Notes: a model not told the origin generated them from the letters alone. Shown: positions 14,874-23,407, counted from the stretch's first letter. The stretch: 30,417 nucleotides of DNA from CAZSMC01 sp964607755 (GCA_964607755.1 CAZSMC010000053.1:1-30417), one strand, 5' to 3'. A program made the numbers and translations.

Positions 14874-17800
14874 CTAAAAAACTGTGAGACCTGTTGGACT
14901 ATTAGGCGCCTCCGTGTCTACATTTATTAGCACCGCTGATATTGTCCAGGTCACATCGGTTTTATCCCAGCCCCAATCACCGTCGCTGTTTAGGGTGAAA
15001 TAAAGGCGATCACCTTTTTGCAAGCCGGGCAGTTCAAACGTTTCAGAAAGAATCATCCACGGACCTTTGTATTGCTGGGAAATATACTGCTTGTCGCATA
15101 ATAACTGTTTTTTGTGATTGAAAATACGAAATCTTACACTTTTGCGAGGTTCTTCCGCAGCCAACCACTCGTTATCCCTGCGAAATGCAAGATCAGAAAT
15201 AGTATAGTCACCGGACACGGGAATAATAAAAGCTATCACAGTAGAATGATCGTTTTTGGGCGGATGCATTTTAATATCATAAACTCCGGTAGGTTCCGGA
15301 GGATTAGATTCGAAATAGGATGGTTGAGTTAAAGAACCGCGCGGAGCAGTAGATTTTCCTACGTATGGAACAGCCTCGTCATCCCAACTGTTGTGAGAAT
15401 AACTGGTCCAGAAATCAGTGACCAGATGCTCTTTGTGTTTTTCAGCGAAAAAGTATTGAAACAACTCGCCTTTTTGCACCCCATCGTCATCCGTCGATTC
15501 GTAAAATTCCAAATAAGCTGTTACACTGCCTGTTTCGTCCTTAACTTCAGCTTGCGGGTCTCCTGCACTGGTCACAACATTATAAGAATGCCAGGTGACA
15601 AGTTCGGAAGCTTCCAGAGTGCTAAATTGCTGGTCGTCTGTAACGGTTTCATTATTTGAACCATCTTTGCTGTGAATGCGGAAATGATAGATAGATGCGG
15701 GCTCAAGATTTGTCAGGGTTAACTGATGCGTTGCTTTCAATTCGCTTTCCTGAACAGAACTGCCATAGGACGTGGTTTTGCCGTATTCAACTTTGGAATT
15801 GGTTGGCTCATTGGTTGTCCATGTCACTGTTGCTGTTGTCAATCCGATGTTTTGAGTTTGAATATTTGAAACAATTGGCGGGTATTGATCATAGCTGTCA
15901 AATTTTTCAATCAGAACGATGTACATATTTGAACTGTTCGTCTGGGCATTATTTGGTCCGAGACGAACTTGACCCTGCTGAAAGGTTTTTTTATACAGAC
16001 GATAGCGGTCTTTTCCAGCCGTGTAATCGCTCTCAATAATGTCACCGGTATCTTCCCAGTTGTTTAGCCAGGCTGGCAGGGACAAACGGTCATCATATCC
16101 TACAAATACATTGACCGATTGATTGACGCTGAACGTCAGGAAATCTGTTGGGGTGGAAGCCATTTTATCATCGTTCGCAGTCTGGACCCAAAATTCACCT
16201 TCATACTGCGGGGGGATGAATTCGATGTTATAATTGCGATCCGAATAAATGAGATCCCCCACTTTTAATTTTTTTACACTATAATTTTTTCCGGAAGCAG
16301 CATAGACATTGGTTATTTCCAAAACACCGGTATAAGAAAAATTGACTGTCTGAGGATCACTCATGACGTTTCCCACTAAATCCTTTATACCATCAACAGT
16401 GAGTTGATAGGTTTGCCCGGATTGCAGCGTGGACACAGTAAGGACAACATTATGACCGGACTCTAGCACAGCATGTTGGACAGAAACACTGTTGTCAATA
16501 GAATAATTCGATATATTTTCAGCGACAGTCTGATCCACTGGCTCGTTAAACATGATGTGAACGATATTATCGCTTTCAGCCCGCACTCTAGAAACCTGGG
16601 GAGGTGATTGATCTGCGGCGGTCTGATAGCTTTTTGTTAAACCGGAACATTTATTACCAGCATCATCAATAGAATAAATTTCATAAGTGTATAACGTATT
16701 GCTTTCCAGATTCGTATCGTCAAATTGAGTATCAGTTATGTTCCCTAGAATTTGGCCGTCACGTCTCAACTCATAAGAGACAGCCACATCGCCATCAGAG
16801 GCAGGAGATGGCGGGTCCCAGGTCAACGTCAGTGAGCGCTCTGTTATGTTAATGGCACCAAAATTCTGTGGAGAGTTTGGCGGGACTGTGTCATCACTGA
16901 TTTCTTCTATGTACACCGGCGTCTCATCGAGGCTCAATGAAATTTGTCCGTTAGTCGCTTCCACTGTACGAACATTCTGAGCCAGCATATCTGTTATTTT
17001 TACTTTGGAAGTGTTGACATCAAACGTTACATTTTTTGACGACCCTTCCCAGCACCAGGCTGCGTATTTTTTTAACCCATTTTGATTTTCAAATGCCATC
17101 GCCCGGTATCCTGTAGAGCTTATCATTTCTGAATTGACCAAAGTCGAGTCCTGAAAAATATATAAAACAACTTTAACCGCCTGCCCACAGGGACGCAGGG
17201 TCCATTCACCCCAATTGTATATCGCTGTTTTATTTTGCTCTCCATACCATTGAGTGGCTGCGATAAGATTGGTATGAAACATTTGATACAAAGCCACAAC
17301 ATACATACGAGCAATCCGGTGAGTATAGGTATAATGGTCCATATTTTCCCAGCCCCTGCCGATAATGCCAAATTCAGAAATCCACCAGGGTTTGTTTCCC
17401 AACCCAAGGTCTTTAAATCTCTGGTTCTTGTATTCAATATTATTGAGCATGCTTTTGCTGGGATCAGCATCATCGGTATACCAATACGTGGAATGCACCG
17501 AGAGCATATCATATTTTCCGTTTGGTACAAAATACTCAAACGGACTCATCCATGCAAATCCTGGAGACGCAACCACCGCAGATGCATCAGCTTTTTTAAT
17601 TGCATCATAATACTGATTATGAAATTCTGTAATTTGTTCTACGGTTTTATGATGCCAATTGATCGGTTCATTCCATCCTTCCCATATTTTGATCACTCCA
17701 TCCACAGGACCATCATCTATACCGTCACCATCATAACGTTCTACGACTTTTTTTACAAAATTCAAATAGTCGGCACGGGTTCCTGAAGCATTGTCCAGAC

Positions 17801-18215
17801 CAGGAATAGAAGCCTGATATGTGCCGTCATAATCATTACCGGAACAAACCGTAATCACCGGTGTAATACCGGCATTGAACATTTTGTCAAGCCGGGTGTC
17901 GAATTCATCCCAATGATAGGTGCCTTTTGGATATTCGGCAAGCGACCAGGCTAGACTAGCTCTTTCATATCGAAATCCCATATCTTCATGCAAACGAATG
18001 ATTTCATCTACATCTCCGCCATTTTCAAGACTATTATTGTCTCCTGTCAGGATCTGCATCGCAGCAGTATAAGGGCCAAAGTTTATTCCCAAATAATCAT
18101 TGGAATGTATGCCAGATTCAGCAATGTGTTGACCATGAAAGGGATGTTCGCTCTGAGCATAAATCATGCTATATAGTAAAAATAAGAGTACGGGTAAGAT
18201 ACGGCGGGCTTTCAT
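14874..18215 (-). CDS. secreted GH39-like (clan A) glycosidase with FnIII and Ig-like modules
   Basis: A large secreted glycoside hydrolase of 1113 aa. A signal peptide (about 1-20, ending SMIYA) is followed by a (beta/alpha)8 catalytic domain (about 38-350). Its clan-A acid/base motif is WEGWNEP (Glu183) and the likely nucleophile is WWISEFG (Glu281); NFGPYTAA and RYERASLAWSLAE also fit GH39-like enzymes. Then come a small beta domain (to about 440), an FnIII (about 445-535), an Ig-like module of Big_5 type (about 540-630), an unassigned beta-rich region (635-770), a second FnIII (about 775-865) and another unassigned domain (about 870-1095). The protein ends with DTEAPNSPTGLTVF, the opening strand of a further FnIII, as if truncated. 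GGAGG lies seven bases before ATG. A sigma-54-like element lies upstream. Substrate unknown. Confidence 0.82.
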   Translation of the reverse strand: MKARRILPVLLFLLYSMIYAQSEHPFHGQHIAESGIHSNDYLGINFGPYTAAMQILTGDNNSLENGGDVDEIIRLHEDMGFRYERASLAWSLAEYPKGTYHWDEFDTRLDKMFNAGITPVITVCSGNDYDGTYQASIPGLDNASGTRADYLNFVKKVVERYDGDGIDDGPVDGVIKIWEGWNEPINWHHKTVEQITEFHNQYYDAIKKADASAVVASPGFAWMSPFEYFVPNGKYDMLSVHSTYWYTDDADPSKSMLNNIEYKNQRFKDLGLGNKPWWISEFGIIGRGWENMDHYTYTHRIARMYVVALYQMFHTNLIAATQWYGEQNKTAIYNWGEWTLRPCGQAVKVVLYIFQDSTLVNSEMISSTGYRAMAFENQNGLKKYAAWCWEGSSKNVTFDVNTSKVKITDMLAQNVRTVEATNGQISLSLDETPVYIEEISDDTVPPNSPQNFGAINITERSLTLTWDPPSPASDGDVAVSYELRRDGQILGNITDTQFDDTNLESNTLYTYEIYSIDDAGNKCSGLTKSYQTAADQSPPQVSRVRAESDNIVHIMFNEPVDQTVAENISNYSIDNSVSVQHAVLESGHNVVLTVSTLQSGQTYQLTVDGIKDLVGNVMSDPQTVNFSYTGVLEITNVYAASGKNYSVKKLKVGDLIYSDRNYNIEFIPPQYEGEFWVQTANDDKMASTPTDFLTFSVNQSVNVFVGYDDRLSLPAWLNNWEDTGDIIESDYTAGKDRYRLYKKTFQQGQVRLGPNNAQTNSSNMYIVLIEKFDSYDQYPPIVSNIQTQNIGLTTATVTWTTNEPTNSKVEYGKTTSYGSSVQESELKATHQLTLTNLEPASIYHFRIHSKDGSNNETVTDDQQFSTLEASELVTWHSYNVVTSAGDPQAEVKDETGSVTAYLEFYESTDDDGVQKGELFQYFFAEKHKEHLVTDFWTSYSHNSWDDEAVPYVGKSTAPRGSLTQPSYFESNPPEPTGVYDIKMHPPKNDHSTVIAFIIPVSGDYTISDLAFRRDNEWLAAEEPRKSVRFRIFNHKKQLLCDKQYISQQYKGPWMILSETFELPGLQKGDRLYFTLNSDGDWGWDKTDVTWTISAVLINVDTEAPNSPTGLTVF

Positions 18216-18618
18216 TATTTAACCTCCAGAGTTTTATTATATGTTAAGATCAAAGTGCTTTTTTTAATAACATATATAATGTAATCGGTTTATCAGAATA
18301 TGTAAAAATAGCAAACATAATGCCATTTGTTTTAATATTTCAAAATAGTATTTAATACATAGCTAATTATTTCAACTAATATGAACTTGTTCTTTGTTAT
18401 TCTTTGTAGCAAATGGAGAGGAGAGATCTTGATTTTAAACATAATAGAATGTATCTTTCGGGCCAAGCATAAATAGTAAAGCAGCCAGGATCAAATTTGT
18501 TGTTCGTAGCGTATAACACAAAATATTTTTTTAACATAATAAGGTATGGTATAACAAATTAGAGTCACGGCACAACAGATTCATACAACATAAAAACCTA
18601 AAAAATAAGGAAAGATAA
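18216..18618. other. 403-base divergent intergenic region
   Basis: The region is AT-rich and separates the minus-strand glycosidase from the plus-strand sulfation genes. It contains the strong ribosome binding site GGAGG of the glycosidase, a sigma-54-like promoter (18310-18325, minus strand), and only weak candidates for the plus-strand genes. One of these is GGCAC at 18569-18573 lacking a proper -12 GC. A GGAGAGGAGAG run at 18414-18424 precedes a 15-codon TTG frame that I do not credit. No gene is seen. Confidence 0.6.
18310..18325 (-). promoter_or_regulatory. sigma-54-like (-24/-12) promoter of the GH39-like gene
   Basis: Read on the minus strand from 18325, TGGCAT-TATGT-TTGCT matches TGGCAC-N5-TTGCW at ten of eleven positions, with GG and GC ten bases apart. 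A start near 18299 leaves a leader of about 84 bases ending in the GGAGG ribosome binding site. It shares the GGCAT -24 form with the element before the GH172 gene. Confidence 0.6.
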
Positions 18619-19989
18619 ATGCGTTTCCATAAATTTAATACATTAAAAAAAATAAATATAGAGTGGACAAAATTATGGTTTGTAATTTCAGCAACTCTGC
18701 TTTGCGTTTTATTCATTTTTAGTTGGGGATTTATTTCCGCAAAATTTGAGTATTTTCCCTATCAATTGATCAGTAAAATTGCGGGATCAGTACATACAAT
18801 TAATGAACTCCTAACCCATGATGTGGGCACAGAGCGTTCAGCGCATGAAATTTCCGCACCCATTACCCAGGGGGGTGTTACAGTAAACGAATTCAGATCT
18901 GATGAAAATACCACTATACTAATGACTTTATACAAGGGAGGAGAATTTGTGGCTCAAATCATTGACCGCGGCGGCCAAGTCATTCATGAATGGAAAATCC
19001 CATACAAGGAACAAGGCATGCTGAAAGCAAAAGATACAAACGTCCCCCTTTCCAAAAAAAATGTAAACATACACGGCTCGTATCTTTGTGAAAACGGTGA
19101 TCTTTATGCTATTATTGAATTCCGGGGATTACTCAAATTGAACAAGAATTCCGATGTACTGTGGACAATAAATCTGCCGACTCACCATGCTGTCACCCGT
19201 GATTCGGATGGATCGATCTGGACGTTGAGCCGGGAAAAAATATACAACAAGGAAGAATGGATTCCTCTGGTTCGCACCCCTTATTGGGATGACAAAGTTT
19301 TGCATATCTCCTCAGAGGGTGAGATACTGACAGAGTTCTCTGTCCTGGATGTCATTCTGGATAATCAATATGAGGGGATTCTGTATGGCGGTCATCCGGG
19401 CAGACCCACGATTCATCATGATGATCCTTTGCATGTGAACGATATCAGAATCCTGACAGAAGAAAAGGCAGAACATTTTCCCGAGGTGAAAGCAGGTGAT
19501 ATTATGCTCTCGATGCGCACGATCAGCACGATCCTGATACTGGATCGACACACTCTTGATATCAAATGGTGTATGCGGGGACCGTTCCACCGGCAACACT
19601 GTCCGCGAGTCAGTTCTGATGGCTCGCTGTTGATTTTCGACAACCGTACTGCGTATGGTCAAAACGGTTTCAAAGCACGCTATCTGATAGAACCTCAGGA
19701 TTTGGGTTATTCCAGACTTTTGGCCATTGATCCGGTCAGACGAAAAATCATCTGGCAATATCAGGGTACAAGAGAGGAACCTTTTTATACATCAATCCAG
19801 GGATGGCTGGAAGAAATGCCGAACGGTGATCTTCTCGCAGTTGAATCTGAAGGTGGACGCGTTTTTCAATTAGATAAAGACGATGGTCATATTGTATGGG
19901 AATACATCAATCTGATAAATGATGGATTTGTCGGGCGTATCACACAGGCAACGCCCGTACCCAGAGATCAATTTACATTTCTGGATTGA
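18619..19989 (+). CDS. membrane-anchored arylsulfotransferase-like beta-propeller, copy 1
   Basis: The 456-aa product has a short basic cytoplasmic start, one membrane segment (about 19-40) and a long extracytoplasmic beta-propeller of the ASST type. ASST enzymes transfer sulfate from a phenolic sulfate ester to another hydroxyl without PAPS, through a sulfated histidine. Family-like landmarks are NIHGSYLCENGDLY, THHAV (His188/189), HVND (His271), LSMR (Arg299), RQHCP (His326), LLIFDN, MPNGDLLAVESEGGRVFQ and IVWEYIN. The order His-His-Arg-His agrees with the AssT active site as I recall it. Cys327 stands where the paralogue at 20240 has Asp. AAGGAAAG precedes the ATG. G+C is higher than in the next genes (29 of 60 at 19501-19560). 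Activity and acceptor are inferred. Confidence 0.82.
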   Translation: MRFHKFNTLKKINIEWTKLWFVISATLLCVLFIFSWGFISAKFEYFPYQLISKIAGSVHTINELLTHDVGTERSAHEISAPITQGGVTVNEFRSDENTTILMTLYKGGEFVAQIIDRGGQVIHEWKIPYKEQGMLKAKDTNVPLSKKNVNIHGSYLCENGDLYAIIEFRGLLKLNKNSDVLWTINLPTHHAVTRDSDGSIWTLSREKIYNKEEWIPLVRTPYWDDKVLHISSEGEILTEFSVLDVILDNQYEGILYGGHPGRPTIHHDDPLHVNDIRILTEEKAEHFPEVKAGDIMLSMRTISTILILDRHTLDIKWCMRGPFHRQHCPRVSSDGSLLIFDNRTAYGQNGFKARYLIEPQDLGYSRLLAIDPVRRKIIWQYQGTREEPFYTSIQGWLEEMPNGDLLAVESEGGRVFQLDKDDGHIVWEYINLINDGFVGRITQATPVPRDQFTFLD

Positions 19990-20239
19990 TTGAATCTGTA
20001 CCGGAATGCAGCAGCAGAACGCAGCGAATATGCCTGTTTGATATCCGGCTGGATCCAATAAAAGGATCATGATGGTTTTATGCCGGCCTTTTGTTCCGGA
20101 TTTTAAAATAATTCAATTTTCAATCCTGTGAAATGAGACCGGCAGATAATAATTGAATAACTGAGAAAAAATAAATATATTCCCGAACAAAACCGCAATA
20201 TTTATTGAACGGATTTACTAACGCCAAGATACTTTTCAT

Positions 20240-21571
20240 ATGACAAAAAACAAGCAGATACCCAAATACTTATTCCTGTTTTCTCTCCTATTTATTGCTT
20301 TTTTTTATGGTCTTTACAGCGGAATGAATCAGATATTTCCGTACAAACAACTAAGAGAAGCTTACCGGCAGGCGTTGAGTATCTTAAATGAAAAAGACCC
20401 CATGGCGGAGTGGTATTATGTCCGGACTGACCATGCGGAGCCGGTACCAACTTGTCGGCTCGATGCGATACATAATGGGCCCACTTTAATTACTTCGGTG
20501 GAAGGCGACAAGACCATTTCTGCCAAAGTCATCATGCCGGAGGGTCAGGTGATTCATGAATGGAATGTGGACTGGTTTGATATATGGCCTGATTGTTCCC
20601 ATATTCCCGAACAGGATATTCCAAAAATGAAACCGGGTACACATATCCATGGCTGTGTATTGATGGAGAACGGTGATCTGGTGTTCAACTTTGAAGATCT
20701 GGGTCTGGTCCGGCTCAATGCCTGCAGCGATGTCGTATGGCGTTTACCCTACAGAACACATCATTCTGTTTTTTGGGCAGATGGCAATTTGTGGGTATGT
20801 GGAAAAATCGAACATTCAGAAAAATTGCCTCAATTCCAAAGCTTTCACCCACCTTTTATTGAACCCACTGTATTAAAAGTATCACCTGACGGAGAAATAT
20901 TATCCGAGACAAGTGTTTTTCACTTGCTCGAGAAAAACGATCTTTTAGGCCTTCTGGTGTTGTCAACGATCCATAATGACTTTACTTATGCCACAGGTGA
21001 TTTTTTACATCTGAATGATGTGGAATATTTTTCTGATTCCTTACAAGATGGCTTTTTTAAACCGGGCGATATTATGATTTCTCTACGCAATATCAATGCT
21101 ATTCTGGTATATCAGGAAGAAAATCTTAAAATCAAATATAAAAGCATCGGCGGTTTTGTCAGGCAGCATGATCCTGACTTTATCGATGCGAATACGATCT
21201 CCATATTCGATAATAATAATATAAAGTTGGATGGGAAAAAAAGATACAGCAAAATTTTAATTGAATCTGTAAACACAAACCGGGACAGCATTTATTTTAC
21301 AGGTTCCAGAAAGCATCCATTTTACACCAATATCATGGGCAAACATCAATGGCTTCCAAACGGGAATTTATTAATCATCGAAAGTATGAAAGGCAGAGTA
21401 TTTGAAATCGATGATAAAGGAGAGATTGTCTGGGAATATATAAATATTGTTGATTCGGGATACGCAGGAATCGTTGAGGACGCCATACGTCTGTCACCCG
21501 AATATGATAAAACTTTTTTCAGGCAATGCATTGAAAACTGCCAAAGCAAGACAAATGAATTGGCAAAATAA
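20240..21571 (+). CDS. membrane-anchored arylsulfotransferase-like beta-propeller, copy 2
   Basis: This 443-aa protein is a diverged paralogue of the product at 18619. It has an N-terminal membrane segment (about 9-28), then an extracytoplasmic propeller. Corresponding landmarks are HIHGCVLMENGDLV, THHSV (His174/175), HLND (His257), ISLR (Arg283), RQHDP (His310), SIFDN, LPNGNLLIIESMKGRVFE and IVWEYIN. The His-His-Arg-His set is intact, and RQHDP is the more usual form. The two proteins align end to end but differ at most positions outside these motifs, so the duplication is old or they arrived separately. A 250-base gap with only weak stems separates them, and the ribosome binding site before ATG 20240 is poor. 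The acceptor is probably extracytoplasmic polysaccharide, inferred from context. Confidence 0.82.
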   Translation: MTKNKQIPKYLFLFSLLFIAFFYGLYSGMNQIFPYKQLREAYRQALSILNEKDPMAEWYYVRTDHAEPVPTCRLDAIHNGPTLITSVEGDKTISAKVIMPEGQVIHEWNVDWFDIWPDCSHIPEQDIPKMKPGTHIHGCVLMENGDLVFNFEDLGLVRLNACSDVVWRLPYRTHHSVFWADGNLWVCGKIEHSEKLPQFQSFHPPFIEPTVLKVSPDGEILSETSVFHLLEKNDLLGLLVLSTIHNDFTYATGDFLHLNDVEYFSDSLQDGFFKPGDIMISLRNINAILVYQEENLKIKYKSIGGFVRQHDPDFIDANTISIFDNNNIKLDGKKRYSKILIESVNTNRDSIYFTGSRKHPFYTNIMGKHQWLPNGNLLIIESMKGRVFEIDDKGEIVWEYINIVDSGYAGIVEDAIRLSPEYDKTFFRQCIENCQSKTNELAK

Positions 21572-21597
21572 TCGTGCAAGATTGCATCCCGTAACAA

Positions 21598-21666
21598 AGG
21601 AGTTTTTTTTAATACTCCTGAAATAAATATGCATATAACACAATTTGAATGTTTAACAAGAGGAGT
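21598..21666 (+). promoter_or_regulatory. duplicated ribosome-binding-site sequence with one shared partner
   Basis: AGGAGT occurs at 21598-21603 and again at 21661-21666, where it is the ribosome binding site of the small membrane protein. Between them ACTCCT (21614-21619) can pair with either. The upstream pairing has a 10-base loop and leaves translation open; the downstream one would hide the ribosome binding site. Only six base pairs are involved, so this is suggestive. Confidence 0.3.
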
Positions 21667-21670
21667 CAAT

Positions 21671-21895
21671 ATGGTTTCGTTTTTCGTCTGTTTATCAATG
21701 GCTATCATTTTTATGTCAAAACTCGTTTTATGTGTGCCGGCCTATATTGGCCCAGGGACAGGATTGAGCGCTATCGGTACATTAATAGCGGTCATCGGTG
21801 CTGTGCTTCTCGCAATCATAGGATTTATTTGGTATCCAGTCAAGCGATTGTTAGCAAAGATCAAAAAAAACAAATCCGGGGATAATTACGAATGA
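21671..21895 (+). CDS. 74-aa PGTG-motif small membrane protein
   Basis: A small protein with an N-terminal hydrophobic segment resembling a signal peptide (ending near CVPA), the motif AYIGPGTG (about 24-31), a second membrane segment (about 32-50) and a basic tail (WYPVKRLLAKIKKNK). I recall small YIDPGTG-type membrane proteins beside phosphatase/sulfatase-like and sulfotransferase-like genes, but no function is established. The frame is open to ATG 21629. I chose ATG 21671 because AGGAGT (21661-21666) sits five bases before it and the N-terminus then looks like a signal sequence. Its TGA overlaps the sulfotransferase ATG (ATGA at 21892-21895), so the two are translationally coupled, which argues for a partnership. 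Confidence 0.75.
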   Translation: MVSFFVCLSMAIIFMSKLVLCVPAYIGPGTGLSAIGTLIAVIGAVLLAIIGFIWYPVKRLLAKIKKNKSGDNYE

Positions 21896-23370
21896 TTGCA
21901 TTAACTGGTTTTGCCTCCGTTACACTATTTGTGTGGGCATTACAGAAATTTGGTGTGATTCGAGTTAGTTTAAGTGTGAAAGATATTGCTCTGAATGCAT
22001 TTAATCTAATTCAAGATAGAAACATAGATGATGATAAGCGTGAAAAGGAAATTCAAAAGAGTTCGATTAAATTATTTGGTGTTTTTTTTTCCATTCTATT
22101 ACGTAGCATCATGGCATTAGCTTTTGCTTTTCTACCAATTTTACTGGTCAGTTTAACAAGTTCGATACAGAGCAATGAAGTAATACAATTTCTTTCAAAA
22201 TGGTATGTAATAGGTATTGCAAGTGTTTTGGTTTTTCTTTACTATTTTTTACATAAAAAGTACAAAATGATCTCTAAAAAAACGATTTCTGATTCTAAAT
22301 CGAATTATAATCAAACAGAACGTATAATACACCAATTCGCATTTAGCTCTCTTTCAATTCAATTTACCGGAGCAGATGCTGAAAAATTACTCTATCGCAA
22401 TGTTTACCAATCTGTTAAGATAAACAAGCCCATCTTTATTACTTCGTTACCGCGAGCAGGAACCACATTATTATTAGAGGTTCTTAGTCGCTTCCCTTCT
22501 CTTGCTTCTCATACATACAGAGATATGCCTTTTTTGATGATGCCGCTTTTATGGTCAAGGTTAAGCAGCACCTTTCAAAAGCAAACCCAACTAAAAGAAA
22601 GAGTTCATGGCGATGGTGTAAAAATAGGGTATGATAGCCCAGAAGCATTTGAAGAAGTATTATGGAAAACTTTTTGGCCAGAAAAGTATACAAACACTCA
22701 TATTCAAATGTGGAATGCAGGTGACATTAATGAGGAAGCTAGAAATTTTTTAATCGACCATATGAAAAAAATTATTGCATTACGAAGACCTAATCGAAAG
22801 TTGGATGGTCGATATATTTCAAAAAATAACGCAAATATCGCTCGTTTAAATCTAATAAAAAACATGTTCCCTGATGCCAAAATCCTTATCCCAATACGCC
22901 ATCCTATAGAACATGCTGGTTCATTGCTAAGACAACACCAAAATTTTCTTCAATTACATGATAGTGAACCTTTTATTAGGCGTTATATGGCAGATATTGG
23001 TCATTATGAATTTGGTGATCTTCACAGGCCCATAGCCTTTCCAAACCTTGAAGAGCTTCTCGCTAATCGGGACTTGTTATCTCCAGATTATTGGCTCAGT
23101 TATTGGGTTGCAGCTTTTGAATATTTACAAAATTATCATGATTTAGTAAATTTTATTTCCTATGAAAAAGCATGCAGAGAGGGGAAAAAGGCTGTTGTCG
23201 AAATTTGCAGAAAATGTGAGATTCCTGAAGAAAACATGCTGAATGAAGCATCAGGATTATTTCGTTCTCCTCCACCACCAAGATTCAAAAAAACCGATTA
23301 TAGCAACAGATTGATGGCGCGAGCTGAAGATATTTACGACAATATCTTAAACTTGGCCAACACTCGATAA
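21892..23370 (+). CDS. membrane-anchored PAPS-type sulfotransferase
   Basis: The 492-aa product has three N-terminal membrane segments (about 1-20, 61-90 and 104-121), then a sulfotransferase domain (about 165-480). The 5'-phosphosulfate loop is FITSLPRAGTTLLLEVL (182-198). The likely 3'-phosphate-binding segment is KILIPIRHPIEHAGSLLRQ. The lysine usual in the first loop of cytosolic sulfotransferases is Arg188 here, as in many Golgi-type and bacterial members. The domain belongs on the cytoplasmic face because PAPS is cytosolic. Membrane anchoring is unusual for bacterial sulfotransferases and suggests a lipid-linked or membrane-embedded acceptor. The gene overlaps its upstream neighbour by four bases and is followed by a strong terminator. 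It is very AT-rich (14 of 60 G+C at 22261-22320), unlike the ASST genes. Confidence 0.85.
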   Translation: MIALTGFASVTLFVWALQKFGVIRVSLSVKDIALNAFNLIQDRNIDDDKREKEIQKSSIKLFGVFFSILLRSIMALAFAFLPILLVSLTSSIQSNEVIQFLSKWYVIGIASVLVFLYYFLHKKYKMISKKTISDSKSNYNQTERIIHQFAFSSLSIQFTGADAEKLLYRNVYQSVKINKPIFITSLPRAGTTLLLEVLSRFPSLASHTYRDMPFLMMPLLWSRLSSTFQKQTQLKERVHGDGVKIGYDSPEAFEEVLWKTFWPEKYTNTHIQMWNAGDINEEARNFLIDHMKKIIALRRPNRKLDGRYISKNNANIARLNLIKNMFPDAKILIPIRHPIEHAGSLLRQHQNFLQLHDSEPFIRRYMADIGHYEFGDLHRPIAFPNLEELLANRDLLSPDYWLSYWVAAFEYLQNYHDLVNFISYEKACREGKKAVVEICRKCEIPEENMLNEASGLFRSPPPPRFKKTDYSNRLMARAEDIYDNILNLANTR

Positions 23371-23376
23371 ATAAAT

Positions 23377-23407
23377 AGCTGGTTTTTGGTACCAGAAACC
23401 AGCTTTT
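23377..23407 (+). terminator. strong rho-independent terminator after the sulfotransferase
   Basis: AGCTGGTTT and AAACCAGCT form a perfect 9-bp stem around a 10-base loop that contains the palindrome GGTACC, and the stem runs into TTTTAAAT. It begins six bases beyond the stop codon and closes the sulfation gene run. Confidence 0.85.

Noticed and set aside
17235..17786. Open frame of 183 codons on the plus strand
   Set aside because: It lies antisense to the catalytic domain of the GH39-like gene, which has clear motifs; no independent support.
18429..18476. Fifteen-codon TTG frame behind a GGAGAGGAGAG run
   Set aside because: Too short, non-ATG, no similarity to anything known, and located in a divergent promoter region.
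18569..18583. Possible sigma-54 element before the first ASST gene
   Set aside because: The -24 half GGCAC is perfect, but the -12 half ATTCA lacks the essential GC.
20052..20068. Hairpin GATCC/GGATC in the gap between the two ASST genes
   Set aside because: Five base pairs without a T tract; the rest of the 250-base gap shows only weak CCGG pairings, so no terminator or gene is claimed.
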